A stretch of DNA of 64,000 bases from Lachnoclostridium sp. An76 (GCF_002161355.1 NZ_NFHL01000001.1:868001-932000); one strand, 5' to 3'; numbered from the stretch's first letter, positions 1 through 8,553 are shown. Numbers and translations are program-made. Notes: generated by a model from the sequence alone, not told the origin.

Positions 1-574
1 TCAATTCTTTTTTAAATTCTACACTCTTGTACTCATTTTTCATAAGCGTTTCAAGATACCTGCACATCTGACTGATTTTTGCCGTTGCCGCGCTGTTTGC
101 ATCCTCCAGGATTTCCTCAAACGCTGTACCGTCTTTCAGGTACAAGTCTCCGCTGAGTACACTGCCTGCTTTCAGCATTTCCACACCGACATTGTCAAAA
201 AACAGCTTAAAATCAGCTTCATTATAGTCACTGACATACTGGGCTTTTTCAAGATTTTTCAGCACAATCTGCTCCCTGGCAACAGGAATATCATCCGCCA
301 TAATATGGATCTTTTTATCATTCTTCTGCAGCAGCGCCCCTTTTACAGAACTTCCCGGGAGATAATACTCTGCGTGATCCGGATCATATTTTTCATACAT
401 GCCGTACTGATAAAAAGGATAGACGACTTTTACCGTTTTTGCCCCCTTCGGATCAGACGGACAGAGCACCGGCTCCCTGCAGAATGTATCGATGCCATGA
501 TAGAAGGCCTGTCCCGCGCGGGGCGACACGATCGTACTTGACAAAAACTTCATAGTATATGTAATCTTTTTCAT
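1..574 (-). CDS. Csm5-like RAMP protein, type III CRISPR-like module (3' end cut by window edge)
   Basis: The reading frame opens at an ATG at 574 and is still open at base 1, so only the first 191 residues are visible. Residues near 70-80 read YYLPGSSVKGALL, the G-S-S-x-K-G loop of Cas7-type RAMP proteins, placed as in Csm5 (the group 7 RAMP capping the crRNA 3' side of type III-A complexes). The N-terminus (KITYTMKFLSSTIVSPRAG) fits a ferredoxin-like first strand. It lies 11 bp after the Csm4-like gene and has GAGGAAG upstream of the ATG. Family assignment rests on one motif and gene order; a second Csm3-like or Cmr-type RAMP is possible. Confidence 0.6.
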   Translation of the reverse strand, partial: MKKITYTMKFLSSTIVSPRAGQAFYHGIDTFCREPVLCPSDPKGAKTVKVVYPFYQYGMYEKYDPDHAEYYLPGSSVKGALLQKNDKKIHIMADDIPVAREQIVLKNLEKAQYVSDYNEADFKLFFDNVGVEMLKAGSVLSGDLYLKDGTAFEEILEDANSAATAKISQMCRYLETLMKNEYKSVEFKKEL

Positions 575-585
575 GATTTTCTTCC

Positions 586-1569
586 TCACAAATTAATCGG
601 ATACAAAAACGCATTTCCAAATACGAGATTCTTGTCTTCTCCAAATTTTGACCATATACATCTGCCCGCATGCTCAATCCCATTTTTCAGGGCAACTACA
701 CTGCCGCAGCTGATAAAACTGATAAACCACCTGGGATAGGTCTGATTCCATCCGCCCGGCATCGAGAATGGTTTTCTCTCAGAAGTAAACAGCTTCAGGC
801 AGGATTTTTTATAGTCAATCTGATCCGGGAGCAGCATTCCCAAATTTAAATACACCCCCTTATCAGAATCGGCAAGTTCTTCTTCCATACACATGATTTC
901 ATCGACATAATACTTATTTAATCCCTGGGAAGCTCTTTTCCCCAATATCAGAGGCCTGCATGTTCTCTTCATTTGTTCGGCAGTACTGACAAGAGGCTCC
1001 ACCGTCTGGCCGCTGTCTCCCTGAAGATAAAAACAAAATTCTGAAACTGTCCGCCCTCTGCTTTCACTCTCATCGTCTCTGCTTATCTCCTGCAGAATAG
1101 TTACAGGCACTGTAAATAACTTTTTCTCCAGATCTTCTATTCCCCAACCGCCACGTTCCAGGGACGCCCTGAGCTGCTGCCCGGAAACTTCCCGGATATA
1201 GGGATAGACAGAACAGCATGCACTCGGTTTTTTCAAAATGAAGTTTAACTTTTCTTCTCTGATATAGGCTCTTTCCCTGATCTGCGCACGCAATTTTTTC
1301 AGATTCTCCTCCGGCTTTTTCTCCTCTGAAACTCGCTCTGCAAGCTTTTCCATAATATAGTCCTGGGGGACCGGGAGAAATCCCAGCGGGAACAAGTTTG
1401 ACAGAGCCAGATGAGCCTCCCTGTTATAAACTTTCCGCACAAATTCCGCAGCGGCTTCCCCGCCCTGCATCCTGGATAATTCTGTCACCATCGCCCCGAA
1501 TATTTTCTGAGAGTCCGGCAGCTGGGTGACTGTGCCTGATGACCTTAGTATAATTTTATAATTCTTCAC
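586..1569 (-). CDS. Csm4-like (Cas5-type) RAMP protein
   Basis: 327 residues starting at GTG 1569, which overlaps the stop of the Csm3-like gene (GTGA) and has GGAGGG 8 bp upstream. The N-terminus carries LPDSQKIFGAM, matching the L-x-S-D-x-(L/I)-F-G-A region near the start of Csm4. A later stretch, LILGKRASQGLNKY, resembles the glycine-rich loop of Cas5-type RAMPs. Csm4 holds the 5' handle of the crRNA and contacts Cas10 in type III-A complexes; that role is inferred from the family. Length is normal for Csm4 (about 300). Sequence is divergent, so Csm4 versus Csx10/Cmr3 is not fully settled, but its position after csm3 supports Csm4. Confidence 0.7.
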   Translation of the reverse strand: MKNYKIILRSSGTVTQLPDSQKIFGAMVTELSRMQGGEAAAEFVRKVYNREAHLALSNLFPLGFLPVPQDYIMEKLAERVSEEKKPEENLKKLRAQIRERAYIREEKLNFILKKPSACCSVYPYIREVSGQQLRASLERGGWGIEDLEKKLFTVPVTILQEISRDDESESRGRTVSEFCFYLQGDSGQTVEPLVSTAEQMKRTCRPLILGKRASQGLNKYYVDEIMCMEEELADSDKGVYLNLGMLLPDQIDYKKSCLKLFTSERKPFSMPGGWNQTYPRWFISFISCGSVVALKNGIEHAGRCIWSKFGEDKNLVFGNAFLYPINL

Positions 1570-2282
1570 TCTGTCCGCCCTCCGTCCCAGTCAGGAAACG
1601 TCACTGATATTCTTCCGTATCCGCGGCTTTTCGAATTTCCCAGCCGATAGATCCCCGAATTAAATTTCTCCAGATTATCCATAATGTAAGCTTTGCTTGT
1701 CTCAATAAAATTCTCATCCTCTGCGAATCCGTAAAATTCAATCGCGCCTTCGAATTCCACACCTGTTTTTACCGCTTTATAAGTTCTGGGATTAGATTTC
1801 GGTTCCAAACCATTACTATCGATTGCAGTCTTGGCATCGATGGAGAAATATTTCTTCGGTTCCTGATTCCTGTCTGTCACCCGCAGATCATTAAAAAACA
1901 ATTTTGGCGTGTCATTAAATTCCCGGATGCCAAACAGATAGGAAGCTGATGCATTTTCTATGGCGCTGTCATATCTTCTTTCAAAGCGTTCCATACCTTC
2001 CTTCTTCTGTTTATCAAGACTGAGCACCCTCGCACAGACTGATTCTTTTTCTCTCCTCAAATACTCCCTGTACCATTCCGCAATCTCCGCCGCCTTTTCA
2101 CTTGTATCTCTGCTCACGATCGCCCGCAGCGCTCCTTTCAGAGACGATGCCGGAATACACGGAAAGCCGTCCTCATCCGCTGCCGTCCACTGATCGATCC
2201 CTCCGATCTCAAAAGATTTCGGAGCGCCTCCGATAAAAAGATTTGAAAGCGTTTTAATATGTATTTTCAGAATACATCCCAT
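1566..2282 (-). CDS. Csm3-like (Cas7) crRNA backbone and target RNA cleavage subunit
   Basis: 238 residues, ATG at 2282 with a strong GGAGGAG site upstream. The protein has the Cas7 signature: FIGGAPKSFEIGGID near residues 16-30, IPASSLKGALR near 43-53, and a C-terminal GNSKSRGYGRI loop. Asp30 in the GGID motif lines up with the catalytic Asp (D33) of characterised Csm3, so target-RNA cleavage every six nucleotides is likely retained. The middle region contains LFFNDLRVTD and AIDSNGLEPKSNPRTYKAV, typical of Csm3/Cmr4. It follows the Cas10-like gene after 24 bp with no room for csm2, the small subunit normally found there. Confidence 0.85.
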   Translation of the reverse strand: MGCILKIHIKTLSNLFIGGAPKSFEIGGIDQWTAADEDGFPCIPASSLKGALRAIVSRDTSEKAAEIAEWYREYLRREKESVCARVLSLDKQKKEGMERFERRYDSAIENASASYLFGIREFNDTPKLFFNDLRVTDRNQEPKKYFSIDAKTAIDSNGLEPKSNPRTYKAVKTGVEFEGAIEFYGFAEDENFIETSKAYIMDNLEKFNSGIYRLGNSKSRGYGRISVTFPDWDGGRTE

Positions 2283-2306
2283 AGCTGACTCCTCCTATAT
2301 ATCAAC

Positions 2307-4313
2307 TTACTTTTTCATCTTCATGAACATTTCATTATAGCTGTAAAACAGCATCAGGGAATCCACATAATCAGGTGTCCACGCACTGCTTTTCTTTACT
2401 GTTTTTATCATTTTCTGTTTGTCAAAATAAAGCCTGTTCGGGAGCTTTTTTTCAGCTTTTCGCTTTTTAATGATCTCATCGATCTTCTCTTTTTCAAGTG
2501 GATTATGCAGTTCTATGATTTCTGCCGTCTTTTCACAAGGCACATTTTCGCAAAGCACAGATTTCATCTTAAAAAATGACGAACGCTCAAGAGAAACTTT
2601 CTGATAACCGGATTTACGCCCTTCAGATACTTTTTTTACGAACAAACTTGTCAATTCTTTTGACCGGGCATACAGGCAGGTGGTGTAGAGATACTCGCGC
2701 GGTTTGGCAAACAGGAGCCGTCGGATTTCCGCCTTTTTGCTCTTATAAGCTTCAGGAATGGGCTTTCTTTTTTCAACATGTTTCTCCGTATCCGTTTTAA
2801 ATAATTGAAAGCGGATGTCACTGAAAAGTATCATCAGCCGGAGATATGTCTCAAAGCGCTTCCTATTTTCACTTTCCAGCACCAGTCTGAACCCGCTTTC
2901 CTCTCTTTCATACAGCTGCCTGATCAGGCTGGCATTCAGCACAAGCTCAGCCTGGCTCAATTCGTCATCGGAATGTTCAAAATACCTGGGTTCCAGGCGG
3001 TAAAGGACATGATTGATATACTTTACCTTATCGTTCTCTATCTCCTCATCAGTAACGTCTTCTAATAATGTATAAAAGAAATTCGGTCTCCCGAGCAATT
3101 CACTGCAGGTCCCGCCAGCTGTCCTCACACGGTTCAGGAATTTCACATCACTGATAAAGTAGTTCCATATGGGCTTATTCTGCATCTGACAGTCAAGTTC
3201 CAGCTTTTTTTGCTTACCGTTCTCCCTGTCATTTTTCAAACTCTCCCGATACGCCTTCATTTTGTTATAGTCAATATCAAAAAATGTCAGATCTCCAACA
3301 GAGATCCGCATGTTCAAAAACTTCCTGAGTATTGCCGGCGGATCCTGAGCCTTTGCATTTTTAAGCTGTCTCTCAACCCGCTCCATATAGTAGCGTATCG
3401 GCTCTTTGTTAAATGTGATTTCCACCCCGAGGCTCATCCCCAGTTTTTCATCACAACTCCCACTTTCCTCAATTTTCCGGTTTACATTCTGCATCAATTG
3501 TCTGCAGACATTTACACCTCTGAGCATATCTTCCGCTGCCACCGCAAAGAAAATATCATCCCCTGCGATATACAGAGGAAAGAGCCACCCTTCCCTGCCC
3601 TCAGGCTTAAACTGTTTCGCAGCTTCGTGCAGACCTTCCAGGCAGATCTCACTGTTGAGGATCTCACTGATTCTGCTGTACTTCTCATATCGGTCGATCC
3701 CCCGGAACATGTCCCCCATTCTATCCAGATCCGCTTTTATGACAGCAATGCGAAAACGGGACTCATCTTCCTTTTCTATCCTGAGGGTATTCACATCTCT
3801 CACGAATACCGGGAACTCTTTCTTGATCCTTTCCTCGGTATAATTGCTGACCTCAGCTTTTATTCCATCATCAAACCGGAAAAGCAGTTCTTGATTCTTT
3901 TCAATGATATGGTTCAGAGTCTGCGCTTGTTTCAGTTGTTTTTTCGCTTTTTGGATAGCAGAAATCTCATCTAATCCTTCGAAAGGGAAATAAACCCATC
4001 TCAGAATTTTCTGTCCCTGTGATTCTCTGTAATATTTTACAAACAAATCGTTCAGCGCTTCCTCCAGCGCTTCCTCCGTCTGGCCGCTGCTGAATATAAA
4101 TACGCCGGAACACTTCATCAGTGTGTTTGCCTTTGCCTCAGGAAATCTTTCATATATATCCTCAAAAAATTTTCCTGCAATCTGATCAGACGAATTGATA
4201 ATGCTCTTAAGCGTCGCCTCTTCCGACTCTTTCTCCTGGGTATGAGAGTGTATCACTTCTGTCAGAAATGTCTGAACTTTGTCCACTGAAAGAGCTGATA
4301 TATATTTATTCAC
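2307..4313 (-). CDS. Cas10-like protein, no HD domain, AGDD palm motif
   Basis: 668 residues from GTG 4313. This start is preferred over an ATG at 4358 because GGAGGG lies 8 bp before it and the protein then begins VNKYISALSVDKVQ, like the first Cas10 palm (the D-x-x-(I/V)-Q region). The second palm has VIKADLDRMG near residue 193 and YIAGDDIFFAV near 248-258. AGDD stands where Cas10 normally has GGDD, the cyclic-oligoadenylate synthase metal site; both Asp are kept. The C-terminal ~300 residues are predicted helical, like domain D4. No N-terminal HD nuclease (H-D pair) and no CxxC zinc finger were found. The gene overlaps the DUF6602 stop by 8 bp, so the two are translationally coupled. Confidence 0.75.
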   Translation of the reverse strand: MNKYISALSVDKVQTFLTEVIHSHTQEKESEEATLKSIINSSDQIAGKFFEDIYERFPEAKANTLMKCSGVFIFSSGQTEEALEEALNDLFVKYYRESQGQKILRWVYFPFEGLDEISAIQKAKKQLKQAQTLNHIIEKNQELLFRFDDGIKAEVSNYTEERIKKEFPVFVRDVNTLRIEKEDESRFRIAVIKADLDRMGDMFRGIDRYEKYSRISEILNSEICLEGLHEAAKQFKPEGREGWLFPLYIAGDDIFFAVAAEDMLRGVNVCRQLMQNVNRKIEESGSCDEKLGMSLGVEITFNKEPIRYYMERVERQLKNAKAQDPPAILRKFLNMRISVGDLTFFDIDYNKMKAYRESLKNDRENGKQKKLELDCQMQNKPIWNYFISDVKFLNRVRTAGGTCSELLGRPNFFYTLLEDVTDEEIENDKVKYINHVLYRLEPRYFEHSDDELSQAELVLNASLIRQLYEREESGFRLVLESENRKRFETYLRLMILFSDIRFQLFKTDTEKHVEKRKPIPEAYKSKKAEIRRLLFAKPREYLYTTCLYARSKELTSLFVKKVSEGRKSGYQKVSLERSSFFKMKSVLCENVPCEKTAEIIELHNPLEKEKIDEIIKKRKAEKKLPNRLYFDKQKMIKTVKKSSAWTPDYVDSLMLFYSYNEMFMKMKK

Positions 4314-5187
4314 TGTCTGAGCCCTCCTTCCGCCTGGATCCGTTAAACATTTCCACATAATCCAAATGCGGGAACAGCATCGGATTGTTGATCAGCATGA
4401 GGATCTGATTCAGCTGGAAATTGAACGACATCAGGGAAAGTTCTTCTTTACCAGAGCCATTGTTTCCTGTTCTGTATATTATATACTCATCCAGATCATG
4501 TGCTTCTGCTTCCTCTGCCCCCTTTATTCCTTCCCGCTCTCTGCCATTTGCCTGATTCAGACACAGATACCAGTCATACAGGTCTTTCTTTTCTTCATCC
4601 CACTTGACATCCAGTTTTCTCTCTTCCTTGAGCGCCCTAACAACTACATCGAACTTCGTATCTGCCGCTGTCGGCAGTCCCTTTTGCTCATTCAGGCAGC
4701 ACAGTACACGGAGAGGACGCGTTGCCGGCTGTGTTTCTACAGGTTTGTAAGCAAGATTATTTGCCAGCCGTACAAATGACTTCTGAGCTGATGATGTTTT
4801 CAGTTCAGAAATACTTTCTGCCCAGCTTTCGAGATTTTCTTTATTTAACGATGTACTTTTGCATTCTACGACGACAGCCACTGCTTCAAGAGGGATAAAT
4901 TTCAGATCATAGTATCTAAAAATATAAGGAGTATACAGCTCATCAAAAATCGCCAGATCTACTTCATTTGATACTTTTCCCCTCGAATCAATAAGAAATA
5001 CAGACTGTTCGACAACGAATTTTTTCGGCACGATACGTTTAAACATCTCTGCCCATATTTTTTCTCGGTAATGTCCGATCGTTGCTCCATGTTCAGCTTC
5101 AAAATAGAGCTGATTTACAATCCCTTTTTCCAAACTCGCATAGTTTTCTTTTATTTGGGCGATAACTTTACTTTGGTCAGTGTCCAT
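4306..5187 (-). CDS. DUF6602-type PD-(D/E)XK nuclease-like protein
   Basis: 293 residues; ATG 5187 with AGGAAGGAG upstream. The fold is suggested by GHYREKIWAEMFKRIVPKKF, then NEVDLAIFDELYTP (Asp of the PD motif) and AVAVVVECKST (E-x-K), the order seen in DUF6602 proteins and in restriction-endonuclease-like cores. The C-terminal half has no recognised motif. It is first in the operon with cas10, csm3, csm4 and csm5, where a CRISPR ancillary nuclease might be expected. No CARF or SAVED sensor is apparent. Nuclease activity is inferred from motifs only. What it contributes to the module is unknown. Confidence 0.7.
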   Translation of the reverse strand: MDTDQSKVIAQIKENYASLEKGIVNQLYFEAEHGATIGHYREKIWAEMFKRIVPKKFVVEQSVFLIDSRGKVSNEVDLAIFDELYTPYIFRYYDLKFIPLEAVAVVVECKSTSLNKENLESWAESISELKTSSAQKSFVRLANNLAYKPVETQPATRPLRVLCCLNEQKGLPTAADTKFDVVVRALKEERKLDVKWDEEKKDLYDWYLCLNQANGREREGIKGAEEAEAHDLDEYIIYRTGNNGSGKEELSLMSFNFQLNQILMLINNPMLFPHLDYVEMFNGSRRKEGSDSE

Positions 5188-5443
5188 ATTTCGTTCTCCT
5201 TCCTCATTTGTAATTCGATTTCAAATATACTAATATATTGTTGTTGATTTCTTAAAATAGCATATTTATGATCTACTTGCCTGTCAGCGGATTGCTCTGT
5301 ATACTGTCATAAGACTACAGAAAGAAAAAGTCTCAGAGCACCCTCCCTGGAAAGTCGTGTACTCTGAGACCCGGTTATAAAAACCATGGTTATTATATCA
5401 GAATACACACTGACCTACAAGGCGGACTCCGGTGTTTTTTGTT
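5188..5443. promoter_or_regulatory. Intergenic region with promoters and transposon left end
   Basis: AT-rich DNA from 5188 to about 5280 probably carries the promoter of the leftward type III-like operon; I cannot place -35/-10 boxes with confidence. From 5281 the DNA belongs to the transposon left end. A hairpin with arms GTCTCAGAG (5330-5338) and CTCTGAGAC (5362-5370) lies before the DUF6431 gene; it lacks a long T-run, so it may be structural or insulating instead of a true terminator. Confidence 0.4.
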
Positions 5444-5932
5444 ATGAGCAGTGATGACACCCCTGTCTGCCCCGTCTGTGGCGGTACTTTGAAGTATCGC
5501 GATACCAGACTACGTATCCGGAAGAAGGAAGGCGGCGTGAAAGAGTATCTTATGATCCGCAGGCTCCGCTGCACGGAATGTCATCGGTATCACAATGAGC
5601 TTCCTGATTGTCTTGTACCCCACAAGCATTATGAAGCCGAGGTGATCTCCGGCGTGATCGACGGGATCATAACATCGGAGGATGCTGATTCCGAAGACTT
5701 TCCTTCCTTGCAGACCATGTTGCGATGGCTCCAGTGGTTCCAGATGAACCTCGTAAATATTGAAGGATTCCTGCGTAATGCCGGATACCGGATACTTGGA
5801 TTGGGAGAAGAACTTCTTTTCTCTCACGCGTCACTGCTCGATACCATACGCCAAACACATCAGGACTGGCTGGAGCGTATCCTCCGTATCATCTACAACA
5901 GCGGCGGTTTTTTACCTGCTGTACCGTGGTGA
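5444..5932 (+). CDS. DUF6431 zinc-ribbon protein of the transposon
   Basis: 162 residues if it starts at ATG 5444 (MSSDDTPVC); an upstream GTG at 5432 is possible, and neither has a strong ribosome site. A Cys4 zinc ribbon is visible: CPVCGGTL near the start and LRCTECHRYH about 35 residues later. The motif LPDCLVPHKHYEAEVI follows, then a helical region with a tryptophan-rich stretch (LRWLQWF). DUF6431 proteins sit directly upstream of Mu-type transposase genes in Clostridia. They are probably DNA-binding accessory or targeting factors; the exact role is not known to me. Confidence 0.8.
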   Translation: MSSDDTPVCPVCGGTLKYRDTRLRIRKKEGGVKEYLMIRRLRCTECHRYHNELPDCLVPHKHYEAEVISGVIDGIITSEDADSEDFPSLQTMLRWLQWFQMNLVNIEGFLRNAGYRILGLGEELLFSHASLLDTIRQTHQDWLERILRIIYNSGGFLPAVPW

Positions 5933-6005
5933 TGTTATGCACCTGTTTTGATTCGTCTGTCACAGAGCTGGCAGGTATAGTGGTCTCAGAAGGAGGTCAC
6001 TATAT

Positions 6006-7421
6006 ATGAATACCAATACAAACAGAATCAAACAATGGCAGGAACAGGAAGCTCTTTCCCGATTCCAGCTGATCGCGCCGCTGCTCCGGGAAGATCTTGA
6101 CGATGCAAAGAGGCTGCGGCTCCGGAAACAGATTGCTCAGGCCAATGATATTTCCGTCCGGTCCATCTACCGCTATGAAAAAGCCTACCGTGAAGGACAG
6201 TTTGCCGGCTTAAAACCAGCCACACGCGAAAAACGCCGTTCACAGAAACTTCCGGAAAACTTTGATCTTCTGCTTGAGCAGGCAATCCAGCTCCGTAAGG
6301 AAGTCCCGGAGCGGTCTGTTGCACAGATCATCTGCATACTGGAACTGGAAGGCTATGCTGCACCGGGAGTCCTGAAACGCTCCACTCTGGAACGGCACCT
6401 GTACCGGGCTGGTTACGGAAGGGAACAGATGCAGATGTACCGCGATGCGCGGGGGAGTTCTTCCAAACGTTTCTGCAAACCGCACCGTATGATGCTGGTA
6501 CAGGGGGATATCAAGTACGGTCCCAAACTTCCGATCGGGAAAAATGGCGCCAGAGTACAGACGTATCTTTCCTCTGCAATCGATGACCATTCCCGCCTCC
6601 TGCTGGCTTCCCGGTTCTATGACAGTCAGGAGGAAGCCATTGTTGAGGATACGTTCCGCCAGGCGATCCTCCGATACGGAAAGTTTGACGCCTGCTACTT
6701 TGATAACGGTTCCCAATATATCGCCAGGCAGATCAGGCTCTCTCTTTCAAGACTGGGGATCCGGGTTCTCCATGCAAAACCGCGGAGCGGCAAAAGCAAA
6801 GGGAAGATTGAAAAGTTCCATCAGGTAGTGGATATGTTTAACCGGGAGGCAAAACTAAAAAACATCAAAACCCTGGAAGAGCTGAACCGGCTGTGGGCCG
6901 TGTTCCTTGATGCGTACTATCACCAAAAACCCCATGAAGGGATCAGCGAATACTACGAAAGCCTTGGTGCGGCAGTCCCGGAATCAGGGATCACTCCCCT
7001 TCAGGAATGGAACCGTGACAGCCGTCCTCTGACCTATCTGGATGTCTCTGTTGTATCCGAAGCATTTCTGCACCATGAGATACGTAAAGTAGACAAGGGC
7101 GCCTGCATCAGTTTCAGGGGCAGAAAGTATGAAACGAAACCGGCTCTGATCGGATATAAGGTTGAGATCTCCTATGATCCTGCGGCTCCGGAAACTATTA
7201 CGGTAAGTTATCCGGGATACGAGCCGTTTCCCGCACAGCCGGTCAGGATCGGCGAGTTCTGTGATAAGAACCCAACACTTCCTGCTGCAATGCAGGAACA
7301 GACTCCGACAACCTCGCGCTTCCTTGATGCGCTGGAAAAGAAACATTCGGAATCGACCCGCCAGCGGGCAGACGCGATCTCGTTTGCTTCTTACCGGAAG
7401 GAGGCGGATCACAATGTATGA
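6006..7421 (+). CDS. DDE (Mu/rve-type) transposase, TnsB-like
   Basis: 471 residues, ATG 6006 behind AAGGAGGT. An N-terminal helix-turn-helix (ANDISVRSIYRYEKAYREG, around residues 45-65) is followed by a second DNA-binding region and an RNase H-fold integrase core. The presumed catalytic triad is Asp in VQGDIKYGP, Asp in CYFDNGSQYIA and Glu in KGKIEKFHQVV. The C-terminal part resembles the Mu-transposase beta-barrel region. Its stop overlaps the start of the next gene by 8 bp (ATGTATGA), so transposase and ATPase are coupled. Length and motifs look intact. Confidence 0.92.
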   Translation: MNTNTNRIKQWQEQEALSRFQLIAPLLREDLDDAKRLRLRKQIAQANDISVRSIYRYEKAYREGQFAGLKPATREKRRSQKLPENFDLLLEQAIQLRKEVPERSVAQIICILELEGYAAPGVLKRSTLERHLYRAGYGREQMQMYRDARGSSSKRFCKPHRMMLVQGDIKYGPKLPIGKNGARVQTYLSSAIDDHSRLLLASRFYDSQEEAIVEDTFRQAILRYGKFDACYFDNGSQYIARQIRLSLSRLGIRVLHAKPRSGKSKGKIEKFHQVVDMFNREAKLKNIKTLEELNRLWAVFLDAYYHQKPHEGISEYYESLGAAVPESGITPLQEWNRDSRPLTYLDVSVVSEAFLHHEIRKVDKGACISFRGRKYETKPALIGYKVEISYDPAAPETITVSYPGYEPFPAQPVRIGEFCDKNPTLPAAMQEQTPTTSRFLDALEKKHSESTRQRADAISFASYRKEADHNV

Positions 7422-8232
7422 ATCATTCTTCGGGATGACCAATACACCTTTTGTACGTGACATCCCAGCAGAAAAACTCTATGAGTCTGACGCTTTCCGG
7501 GAAACGCTCGGCAGGCTCTGCTATGTAGCAGACCGGCAGATGTTTGCGGTCGTAACAGCGGATCCCGGCTGTGGAAAATCCACTCTGATCCGCAGGTTTT
7601 ATTCGGAACTTCCGAGGGAAGAATATATCATCCTGTATCTTTCTGATTCCAAGCTGACCCCACGGTGGTTTTATAAAGGGATGCTGGACCAGCTGGGGCT
7701 GGAAGCACGGTTCTACCGTGGCGATTCCAAACGTCAGCTCCAACAGCAGATCGAGATCATCCACGGTGTCCAGCATAAAAAGGTGGTATGCGTTCTGGAT
7801 GAGGCGCACCTGCTGGAGAAAGAAACACTGGAGGAATTCCGTTTCCTTCTGAACTACAGGTTCGATTCTGTAAGTCCCATGGCCGTCGTGCTCGTAGGGC
7901 AGACAGAACTGTGGGATAACAAGCTGAAACTTCAACGGTACGCAGCAATCCGCCAGCGGATCGATATGTACTGTACACTTCCGCATCTAGACCGGGCAGA
8001 GACGGAGAAGTATGTCAAAAGCCACATGGATTATGCGGAATGCAGCCAGGAGATCTTTACCACCAAAGCAATGGACGAAATCCATAAGGCTTCAGCCGGG
8101 ATTCCGAGAATGATCAACCGGGTATGCGAAAAATCGCTTATGTATGCGTTCCAACAGCAAAAGCGGCTCGTCGATGATTATATGGTCAAGTATGTAGTGG
8201 AACACGAAATGCTTGGAACCGTAACCGGATAG
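7414..8232 (+). CDS. AAA ATPase of the transposon, TniB/TnsC/ExeA-like
   Basis: 272 residues. The start ATG 7414 (MYESFFGMTNTPF) is chosen over upstream in-frame codons because GGAGG lies just before it and F-G-x-x-x-x-P-F is the classic N-terminus of this family. Walker A is ADPGCGKST (near residue 49) and Walker B is VVCVLDEAHLL. The later part has sensor and lid features (VLVGQTELW; AGIPRMINRVC). Such ATPases select target DNA and activate the DDE transposase. The gene is intact and overlaps the transposase stop. Confidence 0.9.
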   Translation: MYESFFGMTNTPFVRDIPAEKLYESDAFRETLGRLCYVADRQMFAVVTADPGCGKSTLIRRFYSELPREEYIILYLSDSKLTPRWFYKGMLDQLGLEARFYRGDSKRQLQQQIEIIHGVQHKKVVCVLDEAHLLEKETLEEFRFLLNYRFDSVSPMAVVLVGQTELWDNKLKLQRYAAIRQRIDMYCTLPHLDRAETEKYVKSHMDYAECSQEIFTTKAMDEIHKASAGIPRMINRVCEKSLMYAFQQQKRLVDDYMVKYVVEHEMLGTVTG

Positions 8233-8239
8233 AGAAGGT

Positions 8240-8260
8240 GCCGTCCGAATTCCGGACGGC
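8240..8260. other. Perfect hairpin after the transposon ATPase gene
   Basis: GCCGTCCG (8240-8247) and CGGACGGC (8253-8260) form an 8-bp stem with a 5-base loop, 8 bp after the ATPase stop. No U-tract follows (next bases are CCATAC), so it is not a convincing intrinsic terminator. It lies inside the transposon and may stabilise the mRNA or belong to the end structure. Confidence 0.55.
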
Positions 8261-8333
8261 CCATACATCAACCATCACGGTGACAGTAAACTTAGCAACT
8301 TAAAGACAACTCATGAGAGCAGTCTGGTGACAG

Positions 8334-8410
8334 CTCATGAAATCAGCAACATTTTATCGACTGATCCGGAAAATGAGTATGTTACATATGAGGAACTTTA
8401 TGAGGTGTAA
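8334..8410 (+). pseudogene. 3' fragment of an unknown gene at the transposon edge
   Basis: An open frame runs through the right transposon end and stops at 8410, ending TDPENEYVTYEELYEV. The last 25 codons lie outside the terminal repeat and look like a natural protein C-terminus (acidic, regular codons). The transposon probably cut this gene; the matching 5' part is not recognisable left of 5281. The remainder to 8509 is non-coding or a short frame (8421-8495, 24 codons) without support. Confidence 0.35.
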
Positions 8411-8509
8411 AGAATATATATGATGAAGACAGATGATGGATTGGCTCTGGCTATACGGATCGACTATCGTCATTGGGAGTGGGGATTTCGATAATAGGGA
8501 AAAGATTTT

Positions 8510-8533
8510 GGAGGAGCTTATAAAAGCTCCTCC
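8510..8533 (-). terminator. Probable intrinsic terminator of the XRE gene
   Basis: Arms GGAGGAGCTT (8510-8519) and AAGCTCCTCC (8524-8533) form a 10-bp stem with a 4-base loop, 20 bp after the stop of the leftward regulator gene. On the minus strand the stem is followed by AAAATCTTTT, a weak T-tract. Confidence 0.6.
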
Positions 8534-8553
8534 TGTAAAATATTCCCCATTTT

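Larger units (their letters stand above)
5281..8333 (+). mobile_element. Mu/Tn7-type transposon: DUF6431, DDE transposase, AAA ATPase
   Basis: Three same-strand genes, a zinc-ribbon DUF6431 protein, a DDE transposase and an ExeA/TnsC-like AAA ATPase, form a unit common in Lachnospiraceae. Imperfect terminal inverted repeats flank it: CTGTCAGCGGATTGCTCT at 5281-5298 matches the reverse complement of 8316-8333 at 15 of 18 positions. A second CTGTCA lies at 5304 and a second TGACAG at 8281, as expected for transposons with several transposase sites per end. No identical 5-bp duplication was seen at the presumed ends, so exact boundaries may be off by a few bases. Confidence 0.75.

Noticed and set aside
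8240..8260. Hairpin as terminator of the transposon operon
   Set aside because: The stem is strong but no U-tract follows.
8421..8495. 24-codon frame MMKTDDGLALAI...
   Set aside because: No ribosome site, no conservation visible and too short to support.
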